Positions 1-8,721 are shown, numbered from the stretch's first letter. The stretch is DNA of 64,000 nt from Nostoc sp. UHCC 0302 (GCF_038096175.1 NZ_CP151099.1:8224001-8288000), one strand, 5' to 3'. Numbers and translations: made by a program. The notes: a model not told the origin generated them from the sequence alone.

Positions 1-738
1 TGTGAAAGACTCAGAGCGATCGCTTTTTTCTGGGGTAAATTGTCCAATTGGGGGATGAGTAGCTGCTGGTGGCAGCAGTTTTGTCCGTTTAGGCGGGATT
101 TGTCTTGGGGTAGACAATAGACTTTCGTGTGAAGTTAGCCGTGGGCTGACATTAGACACAGGCTGACGCGTAGCTGAAGCTGTAATGCCCCGATGTTTGT
201 TGTCCTCGCTTCCCTGCATCTTCTCTTCTTGCGCTAAAGATGTCTTCTGTTCTGCACTCACGAGTTGTAGAGTTGGCGCATTATTTTGTCGATAGTTATT
301 GCCAACTTTCGCAGGTGGTAATTGCAGACTACTCGCTTTCTCAACAGTGGGGTTTTGCTTGGCAGGCGGTAGGGCTGGTGTAGACGATGAGGTTAAGCTT
401 TGGGGAAACTTGCTACAAATCAGGCGTTCAAATTCCATATTGAAATGAAATATCGTTTGACCCCGCCGTTGCCAAAATACTAAAATTTGCTGTACAGAAA
501 CTGCTTTGTAACGGCCTTGATACAATGCCTCAATCACTGCTAGGTGTAACCAATCAACCGGGTATTGAGTTTGCCAACGATCTACTAACTCATTGGCAGT
601 ATACCCGCTGAGGTCAAAACTATAGTGAATTAATAAGGCGATCGCCAATTCGGCGCAGGTAGCTGAGGGATTTAGGGCTTTTATTAACATGGGGCTATTA
701 GCTTTAGGCAATAGGTCTAAATTGTCTAGCCATCGCAT
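1..738 (-). CDS. conserved cyanobacterial hypothetical protein, C-terminus cut by window edge
   Basis: An open frame on the minus strand runs off the left edge without a stop. From the ATG at 738 it reads MRWLDNLDLLPKANS, then a compact N-terminal region of about 120 residues with motifs such as YPVDWLHLAVIEALYQGRYK and VSVQQILVFWQRRGQ, and then a Pro/Ser/Thr/Gln-rich low-complexity region. The frame stays open upstream to a TTG at 786 and a stop near 813, so the true start may be TTG 786 (reading LRLWENN). I do not recognise a function. The layout, a small folded N-terminal domain followed by a disordered tail, is visible directly. The gene is transcribed away from the SLH gene's 3' side. 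Confidence 0.6.
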   Translation of the reverse strand, partial: MRWLDNLDLLPKANSPMLIKALNPSATCAELAIALLIHYSFDLSGYTANELVDRWQTQYPVDWLHLAVIEALYQGRYKAVSVQQILVFWQRRGQTIFHFNMEFERLICSKFPQSLTSSSTPALPPAKQNPTVEKASSLQLPPAKVGNNYRQNNAPTLQLVSAEQKTSLAQEEKMQGSEDNKHRGITASATRQPVSNVSPRLTSHESLLSTPRQIPPKRTKLLPPAATHPPIGQFTPEKSDRSESFT

Positions 739-850
739 ATAGCCTAACGTGCTTTTGACTACATGGTTATTTTCCCAGAGTCGCAAAGTTGATAGGCAGT
801 GTTTTTCATTTTACTTGCCAACTGCTGAGATGCAAGAATATATAGCAGAA

Positions 851-930
851 TTCAGGAGTCAGAAGTAGAGACGCGATTTATCGCGTCTGTGCAGAATTCA
901 GGAGTAGAGACGCGATAAATCGCGTCTGTG
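851..930. repeat. two tandem palindromic repeats (AGACGCGAT...ATCGCGTCT)
   Basis: AGACGCGATTTATCGCGTCT at 869-888 and AGACGCGATAAATCGCGTCT at 908-927 are near-perfect palindromes embedded in a roughly 40-bp direct repeat that also contains CAGGAGT/CAGAATTC. The same class of palindrome occurs at 4222-4242, 8072-8091, about 25005-25036 and 49698-49726, so this is a dispersed repeat family rather than a gene-specific operator. It lies between two minus-strand genes. Confidence 0.75.
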
Positions 931-998
931 CAGGAGTCAGAATTCGGAACCAACACGGGCTTTTGGCTTGGCTTTGAGACTGAGGTTGGATACTTCAC

Positions 999-3083
999 CT
1001 AATTGAAGTCTGCTATATAGGATGATTTGATGGCAGGTGTTCGCTTAATGGCAACTAATGCTTGATAAACCATTGCCGCGACTTCGGCGCGTGTTGCCTC
1101 GCGAGAAGGTGCAAGCAGCTTGGGGTCTGGATAATTGACCACAATTTTTTGTTGTGTAGCAGTGGACACGGCTGTTCGGGCATAGTCGGGAATGGCATTT
1201 TGATCGCTATACCCTGCCAAAGCGTCGCTATCAACTGCTGATAGTCCTAACCCGTTGACTAGAGAGACAAGCACCTGTAATCGTTGCACATTTTGATCGG
1301 GGCGGTAAGTGCGATCGCTAAATCCGCCGACAAAGCCACCGCTAGCGGCGATTTGGATGGCGTTATAAGCCCAAAATTTCTTGGGTACATCCGTAAAATC
1401 TGGGGCTGTGCGCTTGGGAGTGGGGTTAAAAGCAACCGCCACTAAAGCCGCATACTGGGCGCGAGTCATCGGTTTATCTGGCTGATAGCTGCCATCGGCA
1501 AAACCATGAGTTAAATCCATACTCACTAATGCCCGAATAAAGGGTTCTGCCCAGTGTCCTACAAGGTCGGTAAACGAGGGAATATCAACATCAGGATTCA
1601 CTATATAGGGGGAGATGATTGCACTTTCCTTGCCACTGGCGACTAATGCTTGATAAATTAATGCCGCCACCTCGGCGCGGGTGATGTCTCGCAGTGGTTC
1701 AAGTTGTTCTGTTTGCGGATAATTTACCACTAGGAGTTTTTGGGTAGCAACTGCTAGAGCATTGCTGGCATAACTGGGAATTTGAGCGCGATCGCGATAT
1801 ACAGTTAATACATTTGGATTACCTCCACTGAGTTTTAAGCCATTCACAATAGATACTATTGCCTGAATTCTAGTCAAATTCTGCCCCGGTCGAAATGTCC
1901 CATCGGGAAAGCCGCTGATAAAACCCATATTTGCGGCATTCAAGATAGCTGAAGCTGCCCAAAAATCGGGTTTAATATCCGTAAAGGTACGCTGTTGATT
2001 GGTAGTAGAGAGTTGAAAAGTCTTAGTAATCAAAGCAGCATATTGAGCGCGGGTAATTGGGGCTTCTGGTTGAAAAGTGCCATCAGGAAAGCCGCTAATC
2101 AAGCCTTTATTCACCAATGCTTCTACAAAAGCTGTAGCCCAATGCCCATCTAGGTCAGGAAAATTAGTACTAACTGCTACTCGACTAGGAATATCTGCCG
2201 TAGCTGCAATAAATTCTACCAGCCCTTTGACCTGAGTAGGATTAACTTCGTTGCCTACAGAAACCAATTTTTGAGATGTGGCATTTTGCAAATCAAATTC
2301 GCCACTATCACGAAAGACATTGTTGGCGGGATCTTGGGTGTTACCCAAGTCTGGGACTGCATTTCCATTGACTAATAGACCACCTTGCGTATTTTTGACA
2401 ATAAGATTCTGACGCAGTACAGGACGGGCGTCTCGCGAGAGAGCGATCGCCGTCCGGTTTTCTGATAGTTTATTATTGGCAATCAAAGGAGCGGCAAAGT
2501 CACTGATTGCTATGCCCAAAGAATTCTTTTGAAAAACGTTCCGCAGTACTTCCCCTTTGCTATTACGTGCCATCATCAAACCACTAGAAGCGTTTTGCGA
2601 AAACACATTATCCCGAATTGCAGGCTTGGCATTGCCTGTTGTAAATACACCTTCTCGCGCACAGTTTAAAAATGTATTGTTAGCCAAAGTAGGTGCAGCC
2701 GATTCAATCCAAACACCAGTGCCTTTTATGACAGAATTTGTCACAGTCACACCCAAGAGACTGGCATTCCCTTGCAAAACTAACGTGATCTTTTGTGTAC
2801 CAAAAGTAGGACTCTGATACTCACCACTTCCGGTAATCACAATTCCTGCACCTTTTTTAGCTTCGTTACCCACCACCGTCACCCCAGCAGGGATGATTAG
2901 GGGAAACACTTCACCAGTAGTGGCTTTGTAAATCCCGGATGCTAGCTGAATAATCGCGGGCGGTTTGGTAGCTTTTAAGGCACGGGTGAGGCTTTTAAAA
3001 GGACTCAAGCGTGAACCAGGATTGTCATCATTCCCCGTAACGAGGTTGACATAGAGTGTGGCAACGAGGGTAGAGTTCACCAT
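999..3083 (-). CDS. DUF1565 beta-helix / six-SLH-domain surface protein
   Basis: The 694-residue protein opens with a DUF1565-type segment (LYVNLVTGNDDNPGS, then SPFKSLTRAL), followed by a right-handed parallel beta-helix with N-rich rungs up to about residue 290. The C-terminal half has two blocks of three S-layer homology repeats each, with hallmarks such as FPDLDGHWA, ISGFPDGTFQP and ITRAQYAAL. SLH repeats bind secondary cell-wall polymers, so a surface or periplasmic anchoring role is likely; the ligand of the helix is unknown. An in-frame stop lies 8 codons upstream of ATG 3083, so no longer N-terminus exists, yet I see no signal peptide. The gene stands alone, with the 21-bp array upstream. 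Confidence 0.9.
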   Translation of the reverse strand: MVNSTLVATLYVNLVTGNDDNPGSRLSPFKSLTRALKATKPPAIIQLASGIYKATTGEVFPLIIPAGVTVVGNEAKKGAGIVITGSGEYQSPTFGTQKITLVLQGNASLLGVTVTNSVIKGTGVWIESAAPTLANNTFLNCAREGVFTTGNAKPAIRDNVFSQNASSGLMMARNSKGEVLRNVFQKNSLGIAISDFAAPLIANNKLSENRTAIALSRDARPVLRQNLIVKNTQGGLLVNGNAVPDLGNTQDPANNVFRDSGEFDLQNATSQKLVSVGNEVNPTQVKGLVEFIAATADIPSRVAVSTNFPDLDGHWATAFVEALVNKGLISGFPDGTFQPEAPITRAQYAALITKTFQLSTTNQQRTFTDIKPDFWAASAILNAANMGFISGFPDGTFRPGQNLTRIQAIVSIVNGLKLSGGNPNVLTVYRDRAQIPSYASNALAVATQKLLVVNYPQTEQLEPLRDITRAEVAALIYQALVASGKESAIISPYIVNPDVDIPSFTDLVGHWAEPFIRALVSMDLTHGFADGSYQPDKPMTRAQYAALVAVAFNPTPKRTAPDFTDVPKKFWAYNAIQIAASGGFVGGFSDRTYRPDQNVQRLQVLVSLVNGLGLSAVDSDALAGYSDQNAIPDYARTAVSTATQQKIVVNYPDPKLLAPSREATRAEVAAMVYQALVAIKRTPAIKSSYIADFN

Positions 3084-3212
3084 TGATAGTCGAGAGTCAA
3101 TTGTTTAAATTATGACAATCATCAATGACACTACTTGTAACAGATTTTTTCCAAGTAGTATCTCTGTGTATAGAAAATATATCCGCCTTACATCTTCCCG
3201 CAAGCGGCGACT

Positions 3213-3487
3213 CTGTACACACAAGTTATAGACTCTTATGCAACATTCTGAGTTCTAATCTCGAAATTCCGAGTTCTAATCTTAAAATTCCGAGTTCTAA
3301 TCTCGAAATTCCGAGTTCTAATCTTGAAATTCCGAGTTCTAATCTTGAAGTTCCGAGTTCCAATCTTGAAATTCCGAGTTCCAATCTCGAAGTTCCGAGT
3401 TTCAATCTCGAAATTCCGGGTTTCAATCTCGAAATTCCGAGTTCCAATCTCGAAGTTCTGAGTTCCAATCTTGAAATTCCGAGTTCT
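3213..3487. repeat. 21-bp tandem array, 11 full copies plus a partial one
   Basis: Units start at 3250 and repeat every 21 bp to 3480, with a partial copy to 3487. Each begins GAGTTCTAATC or GAGTTCCAATC and ends GAAATTCC or GAAGTTCC. Differences are mostly transitions (C/T, A/G). Because 21 is divisible by 3, long open frames arise on both strands (heptad SSNLEIP on plus, LELGISR on minus); I regard these as by-products. CTCG...CGAG dyads span unit junctions. GTACACACAAGT lies just upstream (3213-3224), as it does before the second 21-bp array near 59.4 kb. Confidence 0.9.
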
Positions 3488-3534
3488 GAAAGTAATTGCC
3501 TTACTTCCCTTGGGAATACTTACATTTAGATAAC

Positions 3535-3684
3535 CTAGCGTGAGTTCGATGAACCTCTCCCTCCCAGCCTCCCTCTCCGAAACGGAAAGGGAGGAGCAAT
3601 GAAAAATTAAGCTTTTTTCTCCCCTCTCCGTGTCGGAGAGGGGCTGGGGGAGAGGTCAAATAAGACTTGTCGAACTCACGTTAG
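3535..3684. mobile_element. MITE-like element A (about 150 bp)
   Basis: The terminal inverted repeats are CTAGCGTGAGTTCG at the left and, reverse-complemented, CTAACGTGAGTTCG at the right. Internal sequence is CTCTCC/GGAGAG rich and self-complementary, with no coding capacity. Related copies lie at about 33307-33462, 48115-48394 and, split, at 59213-59790. The right end lies 5 bp before the ribosome binding site of the downstream gene, so the element may supply part of that gene's leader. Confidence 0.75.
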
Positions 3685-3702
3685 CCTAAAGGAGTATTGA
3701 AA

Positions 3703-4206
3703 ATGGCAGATAATCGGATCAGTGCTAATCTTTCCCAAACAGATCGTGAAGTGGTAATGCAGGCGATCGCTACTATTAGAGAGAAGTTACCATTTTTGAT
3801 TGACTTGACCCCAGAAGAACGAAGATACTTACCTAAACTAGGTGACAAAAGCCGAGCATTTGTAACTAAAGCATTGGAAGTAGCAGCCCAAAACCCGGAC
3901 TTTTTGCCGAGGTCATTTGATGTGGATGAAATGCGCCGGGATGTAGAATTATTTGAGGCATTGTATCCAGTATTACTGTCTCTCACACAACTACAAGAAC
4001 TCGTGGATGATACATTTATTGCAACTGGTAGCGAAGCTTATACAGCTGCCTTGGCAGTTTATAACTATGCCAAGGTTAGTGGTAATATCACAGGCTTAGA
4101 TGCAGTGATTGATGACATGGGGCGCAGGTTTACCCGTAAACCTCGGAAAACTCAGCCGCAAGCCAGCATTATCAGCGACGAAAATAACTCGGTGATTCAG
4201 CCTTAG
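3703..4206 (+). CDS. conserved hypothetical protein, all-alpha, 167 aa
   Basis: The protein reads MADNRISANLSQTDREVV and is predicted largely alpha-helical, with LPFLIDLTPEERRYLPKLGD in the first third and a polar, disordered C-terminal tail. I recognise the type from cyanobacteria and other bacteria (uncharacterised) but no function. The start is ATG 3703 because AAAGGAG at 3688-3694 is 8 bases upstream; a TTG at 3697 is in frame but too close to that site. The gene is monocistronic, between a MITE-like element and a 500-bp spacer. Confidence 0.8.
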   Translation: MADNRISANLSQTDREVVMQAIATIREKLPFLIDLTPEERRYLPKLGDKSRAFVTKALEVAAQNPDFLPRSFDVDEMRRDVELFEALYPVLLSLTQLQELVDDTFIATGSEAYTAALAVYNYAKVSGNITGLDAVIDDMGRRFTRKPRKTQPQASIISDENNSVIQP

Positions 4207-4725
4207 AACCCGCGCGTGTAAAGACGTTGCATGGCAACGTCTCTATAAATTGAACCATGTTGAGAGCGATCGCATCACAGCATCTCTTTGGGGTTTTAAA
4301 AGAAGGGTTTAAGCTTGCTATTCTGGTATTGTGTCCCTAGTTACGTTGTCTTCGCTAAAACCAAACTACAAACGGCATATACTCCTCAACTTTTCGTTGA
4401 CAGAGTACTAGGCAATAAGGGGTAAATTTCAGTTCTGAGTTTGGCATTCCGAGTTTTTAACTCGGTTTTTTGGATTTTAAGCGTAGTATTCTAGGTTCCA
4501 AACTCGAAAAATTCTTACAATACAGTTATTAACACCTAATACTGAAATAGTTCTTTGAGAATCTGCTCTGGGCAACAAGCATAGACGCTTGGAATAGACC
4601 TTATAAATCGGATTCACAAGCCACTATGGATATCTTGCTTTCTTATACTCGAACTTTATTACCAATTTACCGAACAGATATAGTCAATTTAACTGTGCCG
4701 ATGCAATCTCAGCAAGGTTTGATCC
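4207..4725. other. intergenic spacer with palindromic repeat and decayed 21-bp-type sequence
   Basis: It contains the palindrome AGACGTTGC/GCAACGTCT (4222-4242), a HIP1-like GCGATCGC, and around 4431-4510 sequence resembling the 21-bp array units (TTCTGAGTTTGGCATTCC, CCGAGTT, CAAACTCGAAAAATTC). No gene was recognised. It also holds the leader of the receptor gene at 4726; no strong ribosome binding site is visible before that ATG. Confidence 0.6.
4449..4471 (+). terminator. hairpin CCGAGTT/AACTCGG followed by T6
   Basis: CCGAGTT (4449-4455) and AACTCGG (4459-4465) form a 7-bp stem with a 3-base loop followed by TTTTTT. It has the form of an intrinsic terminator, but it is 240 bp past the nearest plus-strand gene and sits in sequence derived from the 21-bp repeat type, so its role is uncertain. 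Confidence 0.4.
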
Positions 4726-7710
4726 ATGAGTCAGCTTTCCTCCGATAAGTCAAAAAGCAACAGCACTACCACTGGTTCTGAAGCTTACAATGCTCAAGTC
4801 ACTGCCAACAGTAATTCCCAGGGTATTGTCGATAGGCGTATGACAAAGCTCAACAGTTCCTCAAACCTTGCACCCCAGCAGCAAGGGAGTTTAAAGTCTA
4901 AAGCAATCGGTTGGGCGATCGCCTTCACCATGCTCCCAGTTGTGACAATTGGGATAGCTTGTTACTTTGGCAGTCAGTCTATTACTCGGCAGATCACTCA
5001 AGCTAAACAAGCAGGTTCGGCGGATCTGACACAAGTTGAACTTGCACTAGACAAACACCGCTCATCCCTGTTGCTTGAGACTGCACTGATAGCTGTGGGA
5101 TCAGGGGCGCTAGCCACTTTTTTAATCAATCGTGTGACTCGTCGAGTTTTGTCTGCTGCCAATATTTCTAACGCTTTAGTCAACAGACTAGATCGGGAGG
5201 AAGTGAGGACTCTGACTCCAATTGTTGGCAAAGATGAACTAGTTGCTTTAGAAACAAACATCAACCTGCTACAAAATCTTTTGCCTGAGCAAAGCTGGCA
5301 ACAAGAAGTTGAAGCTGAACTATCCCAGTTATTAATACACATAACTCGTCGCATTCAGGAATCACTTTCTCAAGAAGATGTCCTAAGAACGACTGTTGAA
5401 GAAGTCCGCAAAGCTTTTAGAATAGACCGCGTGGTCATCTTTCGCTTTGAGTCCAATGGCAGTGGAACCTTTGTGGAAGAAGCAGTAGCACCCGGTTTAC
5501 CGAAGACTTTGTGGGCGACTATTTCCGATCCCTGTTTTGAAGTGGGGTATGTCGAACAGTACCGAAATGGTCGTGTCCGAGCAATTAATGATATTTATCA
5601 AGCTAACCTTAAAGATTGTCACATCGGTTTATTAGAGCGATTTGCAGTCAAAGCAAATTTAATCGCGCCCATTCTCAAAGATGGCAAACTATTCAGCTTA
5701 CTAATTGGGCATCAGTGTTCTGCACCTCGTGTTTGGCAACAGTCTGAGATTGATTTGTTCGCTCAAATCGCCGCGCAAGTAGGATTTGCTCTCGACCATG
5801 CCAGGCTTGTAGAACAGATAGCCGCAAGAGGCGACCAAGCCCAATTAATTATAGATATTACCCGCCGCATTCGGGGATCACTCAACGAAGAAGATGTCCT
5901 TAAAACGACTGTCAACGAAATTCGCAAAGCGATCGCTACAGACCGAGTATTAATTTATGGCTTTGACAAAGACTGGTATGGCACAGTGATTGCTGAAGCA
6001 GTGCTTCCAGGTTTTCCCAAAGCATTGCGAGCCAACATCAAAGACCCTTGTTTTGCCGAAGGCTATGTTGAACAGTACCAAGCGGGTAGAGTCCGAGCAA
6101 CCAACAATATTTATAAAGCGGGATTAAGTGCTTGCCACATCAGCCAACTCGAACCTTTTGCCGTCAAAGCAAATCTGGTTGCACCGATTCTCAAAGACGA
6201 CAAGTTGTTTGGCTTACTGGTTGCTCATCACTGTTCTGCACCTCGCGAGTGGCAGCAGTTGGAAATTGATTTGTTTGCTCAGTTAGCCATGCAGGTGGGA
6301 TTTGCTCTCGACCATGCGAGGCTACTGCAACGCATTGATAATGAAGGGATGCGAACTCAGTTAATAGCGGATATTACCCGCCGGATTCGGGGATCACTCA
6401 ACGAAGAAGATGTTCTTAAAAGTACTGTTAACGAAATTCGTAAAGCGATCGCCACAGACCGAGTAATGGTTTATGGCTTTGACAAGGACTGGTATGGCAC
6501 AGTGATTGCTGAAGCAGTACTTCCAGGTTTTCCGAAAGCATTACGAGCCAACATCAAAGACCCTTGTTTTGCCGAAGGCTATGTTGAGCAGTACCAAGCA
6601 GGTCGAGTCCAAGCAACCAACAATATCTATGAGGCGGGATTGAGTGCTTGCCACATCAGTCAACTCGAACCTTTTGCCGTTAAAGCAAATCTGGTTGCAC
6701 CAATTCTCAAAGACGACAAGTTATTCGGCTTACTGATTGCTCACAACTGCTCTGCACCTCGCGAGTGGCAGCAGTGGGAAATTGATTTGTTTGCTCAGTT
6801 AGCTATGCAGGTGGGATTTGCTCTTGATCATGCTAGGCTGCTAAACCAAGTAGAACAGGCTTATGTATCTGTAGAATCTGCTTATCAAGAGCAGCACCAA
6901 CAAAAAGCAGCGCTCCAGCATCAAGTCTCAGAACTTTTGCGGGATAGTGAAACTATTGGGGAAACTCTCACCTCTTGGACACAGAGCCAGATGCAGTCGG
7001 TGACATCTACCTACAATCAAATTCAAGCATTGGCTAATTCATCTCAAGAAATGCTCTTTTGTGTCGAACAAACTGAACGCCAAGAGCAAAAACTCAATCA
7101 GATAGTAGAAGACGGGCAAGAGGGAATCAATCAGATTGTAGACAGCATTGCTGCGATTCGGGCAACAGCCACGGAAGTTGCCGCCAGAGTCAAGCGCTTA
7201 GAGCAGCCTTCCCAGAAGCTCTTTCAAGGAGTAAGCCTGATTGGTCAAGTGACATCACAAATAAAGTTTGATGCCATGAAAGTCGCCCTAGAAGCAGCCC
7301 GGACTGGCAACACAGGTCAAGAGTTTGCGGTAATAGCTGAGAAACTTTTGTCACAAGTACAGCAGTTGGATATCGACATTGCAGAAATTCAATCCTTGGT
7401 TGCCGAAATTTACACAGCAAATAACGCAGTCGTGGCATTAATTGAGGCAGAACAGGAAGAAGCGATCGCTCTGACTCAAGGAGTAGAAGAAACTCAGCAA
7501 AAACTCAATCAAATTAACGCCATTGGTATTCAGGTGAACGCACTGATTGAAGAATTAACCCAAGGGGCTGCAAACCAAATCGAAACTTCAACCGCAGCCA
7601 ATCAATCTATTTTGGAGGTTGCAAGTATTGCTAACCAGATATCAGAGCAAGCTGTGACAGTAGCTAGAGACTTAGCTAAGTTGACAGCAATGGCGCAAGA
7701 GCAGGAGTAG
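4726..7710 (+). CDS. membrane receptor with three DXCF cyanobacteriochrome GAF domains and MCP-type output (PixJ-like)
   Basis: 994 residues. The N-terminus is Ser/Thr/Asn rich, with TM helices at about 60-82 and 114-134, then a HAMP-like linker (135-185). Three GAF domains follow, each with the motifs of DXCF-type phototaxis photoreceptors: DPCF with Cys270, Cys442 and Cys614, and a canonical Cys-His 28 residues later (Cys298, Cys470, Cys642). That spacing is the one known for TePixJ-type bilin-binding domains. A coiled-coil signalling region ends the protein, with a degenerate MCP hairpin tip (EAARTGNTGQEFAVIAEKL). From the family, blue/green-type bilin photoreception feeding a CheA-type kinase is expected. 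No che, pix or tax genes are nearby. GAF2 and GAF3 are nearly identical. Chromophore binding is inferred. Confidence 0.88.
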   Translation: MSQLSSDKSKSNSTTTGSEAYNAQVTANSNSQGIVDRRMTKLNSSSNLAPQQQGSLKSKAIGWAIAFTMLPVVTIGIACYFGSQSITRQITQAKQAGSADLTQVELALDKHRSSLLLETALIAVGSGALATFLINRVTRRVLSAANISNALVNRLDREEVRTLTPIVGKDELVALETNINLLQNLLPEQSWQQEVEAELSQLLIHITRRIQESLSQEDVLRTTVEEVRKAFRIDRVVIFRFESNGSGTFVEEAVAPGLPKTLWATISDPCFEVGYVEQYRNGRVRAINDIYQANLKDCHIGLLERFAVKANLIAPILKDGKLFSLLIGHQCSAPRVWQQSEIDLFAQIAAQVGFALDHARLVEQIAARGDQAQLIIDITRRIRGSLNEEDVLKTTVNEIRKAIATDRVLIYGFDKDWYGTVIAEAVLPGFPKALRANIKDPCFAEGYVEQYQAGRVRATNNIYKAGLSACHISQLEPFAVKANLVAPILKDDKLFGLLVAHHCSAPREWQQLEIDLFAQLAMQVGFALDHARLLQRIDNEGMRTQLIADITRRIRGSLNEEDVLKSTVNEIRKAIATDRVMVYGFDKDWYGTVIAEAVLPGFPKALRANIKDPCFAEGYVEQYQAGRVQATNNIYEAGLSACHISQLEPFAVKANLVAPILKDDKLFGLLIAHNCSAPREWQQWEIDLFAQLAMQVGFALDHARLLNQVEQAYVSVESAYQEQHQQKAALQHQVSELLRDSETIGETLTSWTQSQMQSVTSTYNQIQALANSSQEMLFCVEQTERQEQKLNQIVEDGQEGINQIVDSIAAIRATATEVAARVKRLEQPSQKLFQGVSLIGQVTSQIKFDAMKVALEAARTGNTGQEFAVIAEKLLSQVQQLDIDIAEIQSLVAEIYTANNAVVALIEAEQEEAIALTQGVEETQQKLNQINAIGIQVNALIEELTQGAANQIETSTAANQSILEVASIANQISEQAVTVARDLAKLTAMAQEQE

Positions 7711-8208
7711 AAGGCACAGGGACAGGAAATGCTCACGAGTATCAAAGCTAGTAGTGGCGTAACCGGGCTAATTTAGTGCATAAAACATCAAGACAATTTT
7801 CTTTTCTTTCTCTCTGTGTTGCGCCAGTTGCTACAACGGGGAGAACCCCCGCAACGCACTGGCTTCTCTGCGCCTCTGCGGTTTATTAATCCACCATTTT
7901 AATCTTGTGATGCCACTATATTAATTTTATTTTTACTTTATAAATGACCTCTTACTCTGCTTCTGGTGACAATACTCTAAGTATTTTTGGCATAGCTTGT
8001 CTACCAAGGCATAGGTGCTAAACTCCAGATTAGACCAATTTAATTAATAATTGCAACACATCCTTGGATGAAGACGCGATGAATCGCGTCTCTACAAATA
8101 GTCTATTTGTCACATTCTTTTTTCAAATTGGTATTAAATCTACCCTACATAAAATTAACCAGAAAGAAACTGCTAGTACTAGCAGTTTCTTGTTTTAAAT
8201 GAAATTAT
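7711..8208. other. intergenic spacer with dispersed repeats
   Basis: This stretch holds a GC-rich repeat (7815-7885, with GTTGCGCCAGTTGCTAC and CGCAACGCACTGGCTTC, forming an imperfect inverted repeat) and the palindrome AGACGCGATGAATCGCGTCT at 8072-8091. It ends with the strong hairpin listed separately. No coding sequence was seen. Confidence 0.6.
8164..8197. terminator. 28-bp perfect palindrome, possible bidirectional terminator
   Basis: AAGAAACTGCTAGT followed directly by its exact reverse complement ACTAGCAGTTTCTT (8164-8191), then GTTTT. As RNA it would form a hairpin with T-rich flanks on the plus strand. It lies 450 bp past the receptor gene and about 20 bp past the end of the decayed minus-strand gene, so it could terminate either. 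Confidence 0.5.
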
Positions 8209-8560
8209 TTAAATATTTTCGAGAACTCTTTCTTTATCTAGTTGTAAAAAGTGTTTAACGATTATGTCTATACTCTCTGCTAATAGTTTTAGTTCGCTCC
8301 ATTATTTGCTTAAATATTAATAAATGTTTGACGTGTTAAGCATGGCTTAATATAGGAAGTTTTTATCGTACCTGCTAAACTTTTGACAACCACAGGATAA
8401 TTATAAATTTTATCTCTTGGATTTACTATATTTTCTGTTATAAATTTATCTACTCCTGTCTTAAACCAGTTAAAAATAAAAATTCAATCATATCGACGGC
8501 ATGATTAATATAACTTTTATAATTATTTTTAAATGAATTAATTGTTAAGTCTCTTTCTTC
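8209..8560 (-). pseudogene. decayed gene, frameshifted, function unknown
   Basis: Three minus-strand stretches in different frames join into one protein-like sequence: first a segment with NNYKSYINHAVDMIEFLFL, then FKTGVDKFITENIVNPRDKI continuing through YPVVVKSLAGTIKTSYIKP, then LLAESIDIIVKHFLQLDKER ending at the TAA 8209-8211. The switch between the first two occurs near 8463-8470. Codon-like composition across the switches suggests a real gene of roughly 110-120 codons that has lost its frame. The product is not recognised. It has no intact start. Confidence 0.35.
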
Positions 8561-8721
8561 AATACTGCTCGAACATGGGATAATTGGTTATATGCCTTGC
8601 TGTTGCGTTCTTTGGAGTACATCTAGTATCTGTCTAATAAAATTAATTGTTTCTGTGAACTATGAAACCTAAAGAATATAGTAATTCGTATTTTGATGAA
8701 AGCACTAACGGGGTTGTTGTA

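Noticed and set aside
3213-3487. CRISPR array as explanation of the 21-bp tandem units
   Set aside because: Units abut without unique spacers and no cas genes are in the window.
3125-3529. 134-codon frame over the first 21-bp array
   Set aside because: Composed almost wholly of array heptads, with frames equally open on the other strand and no ribosome binding site; explained by the 21-bp period.
8500-8721. TPP riboswitch upstream of thiE
   Set aside because: No recognisable THI-box core (CTGAGA and partner) was found in the leader.
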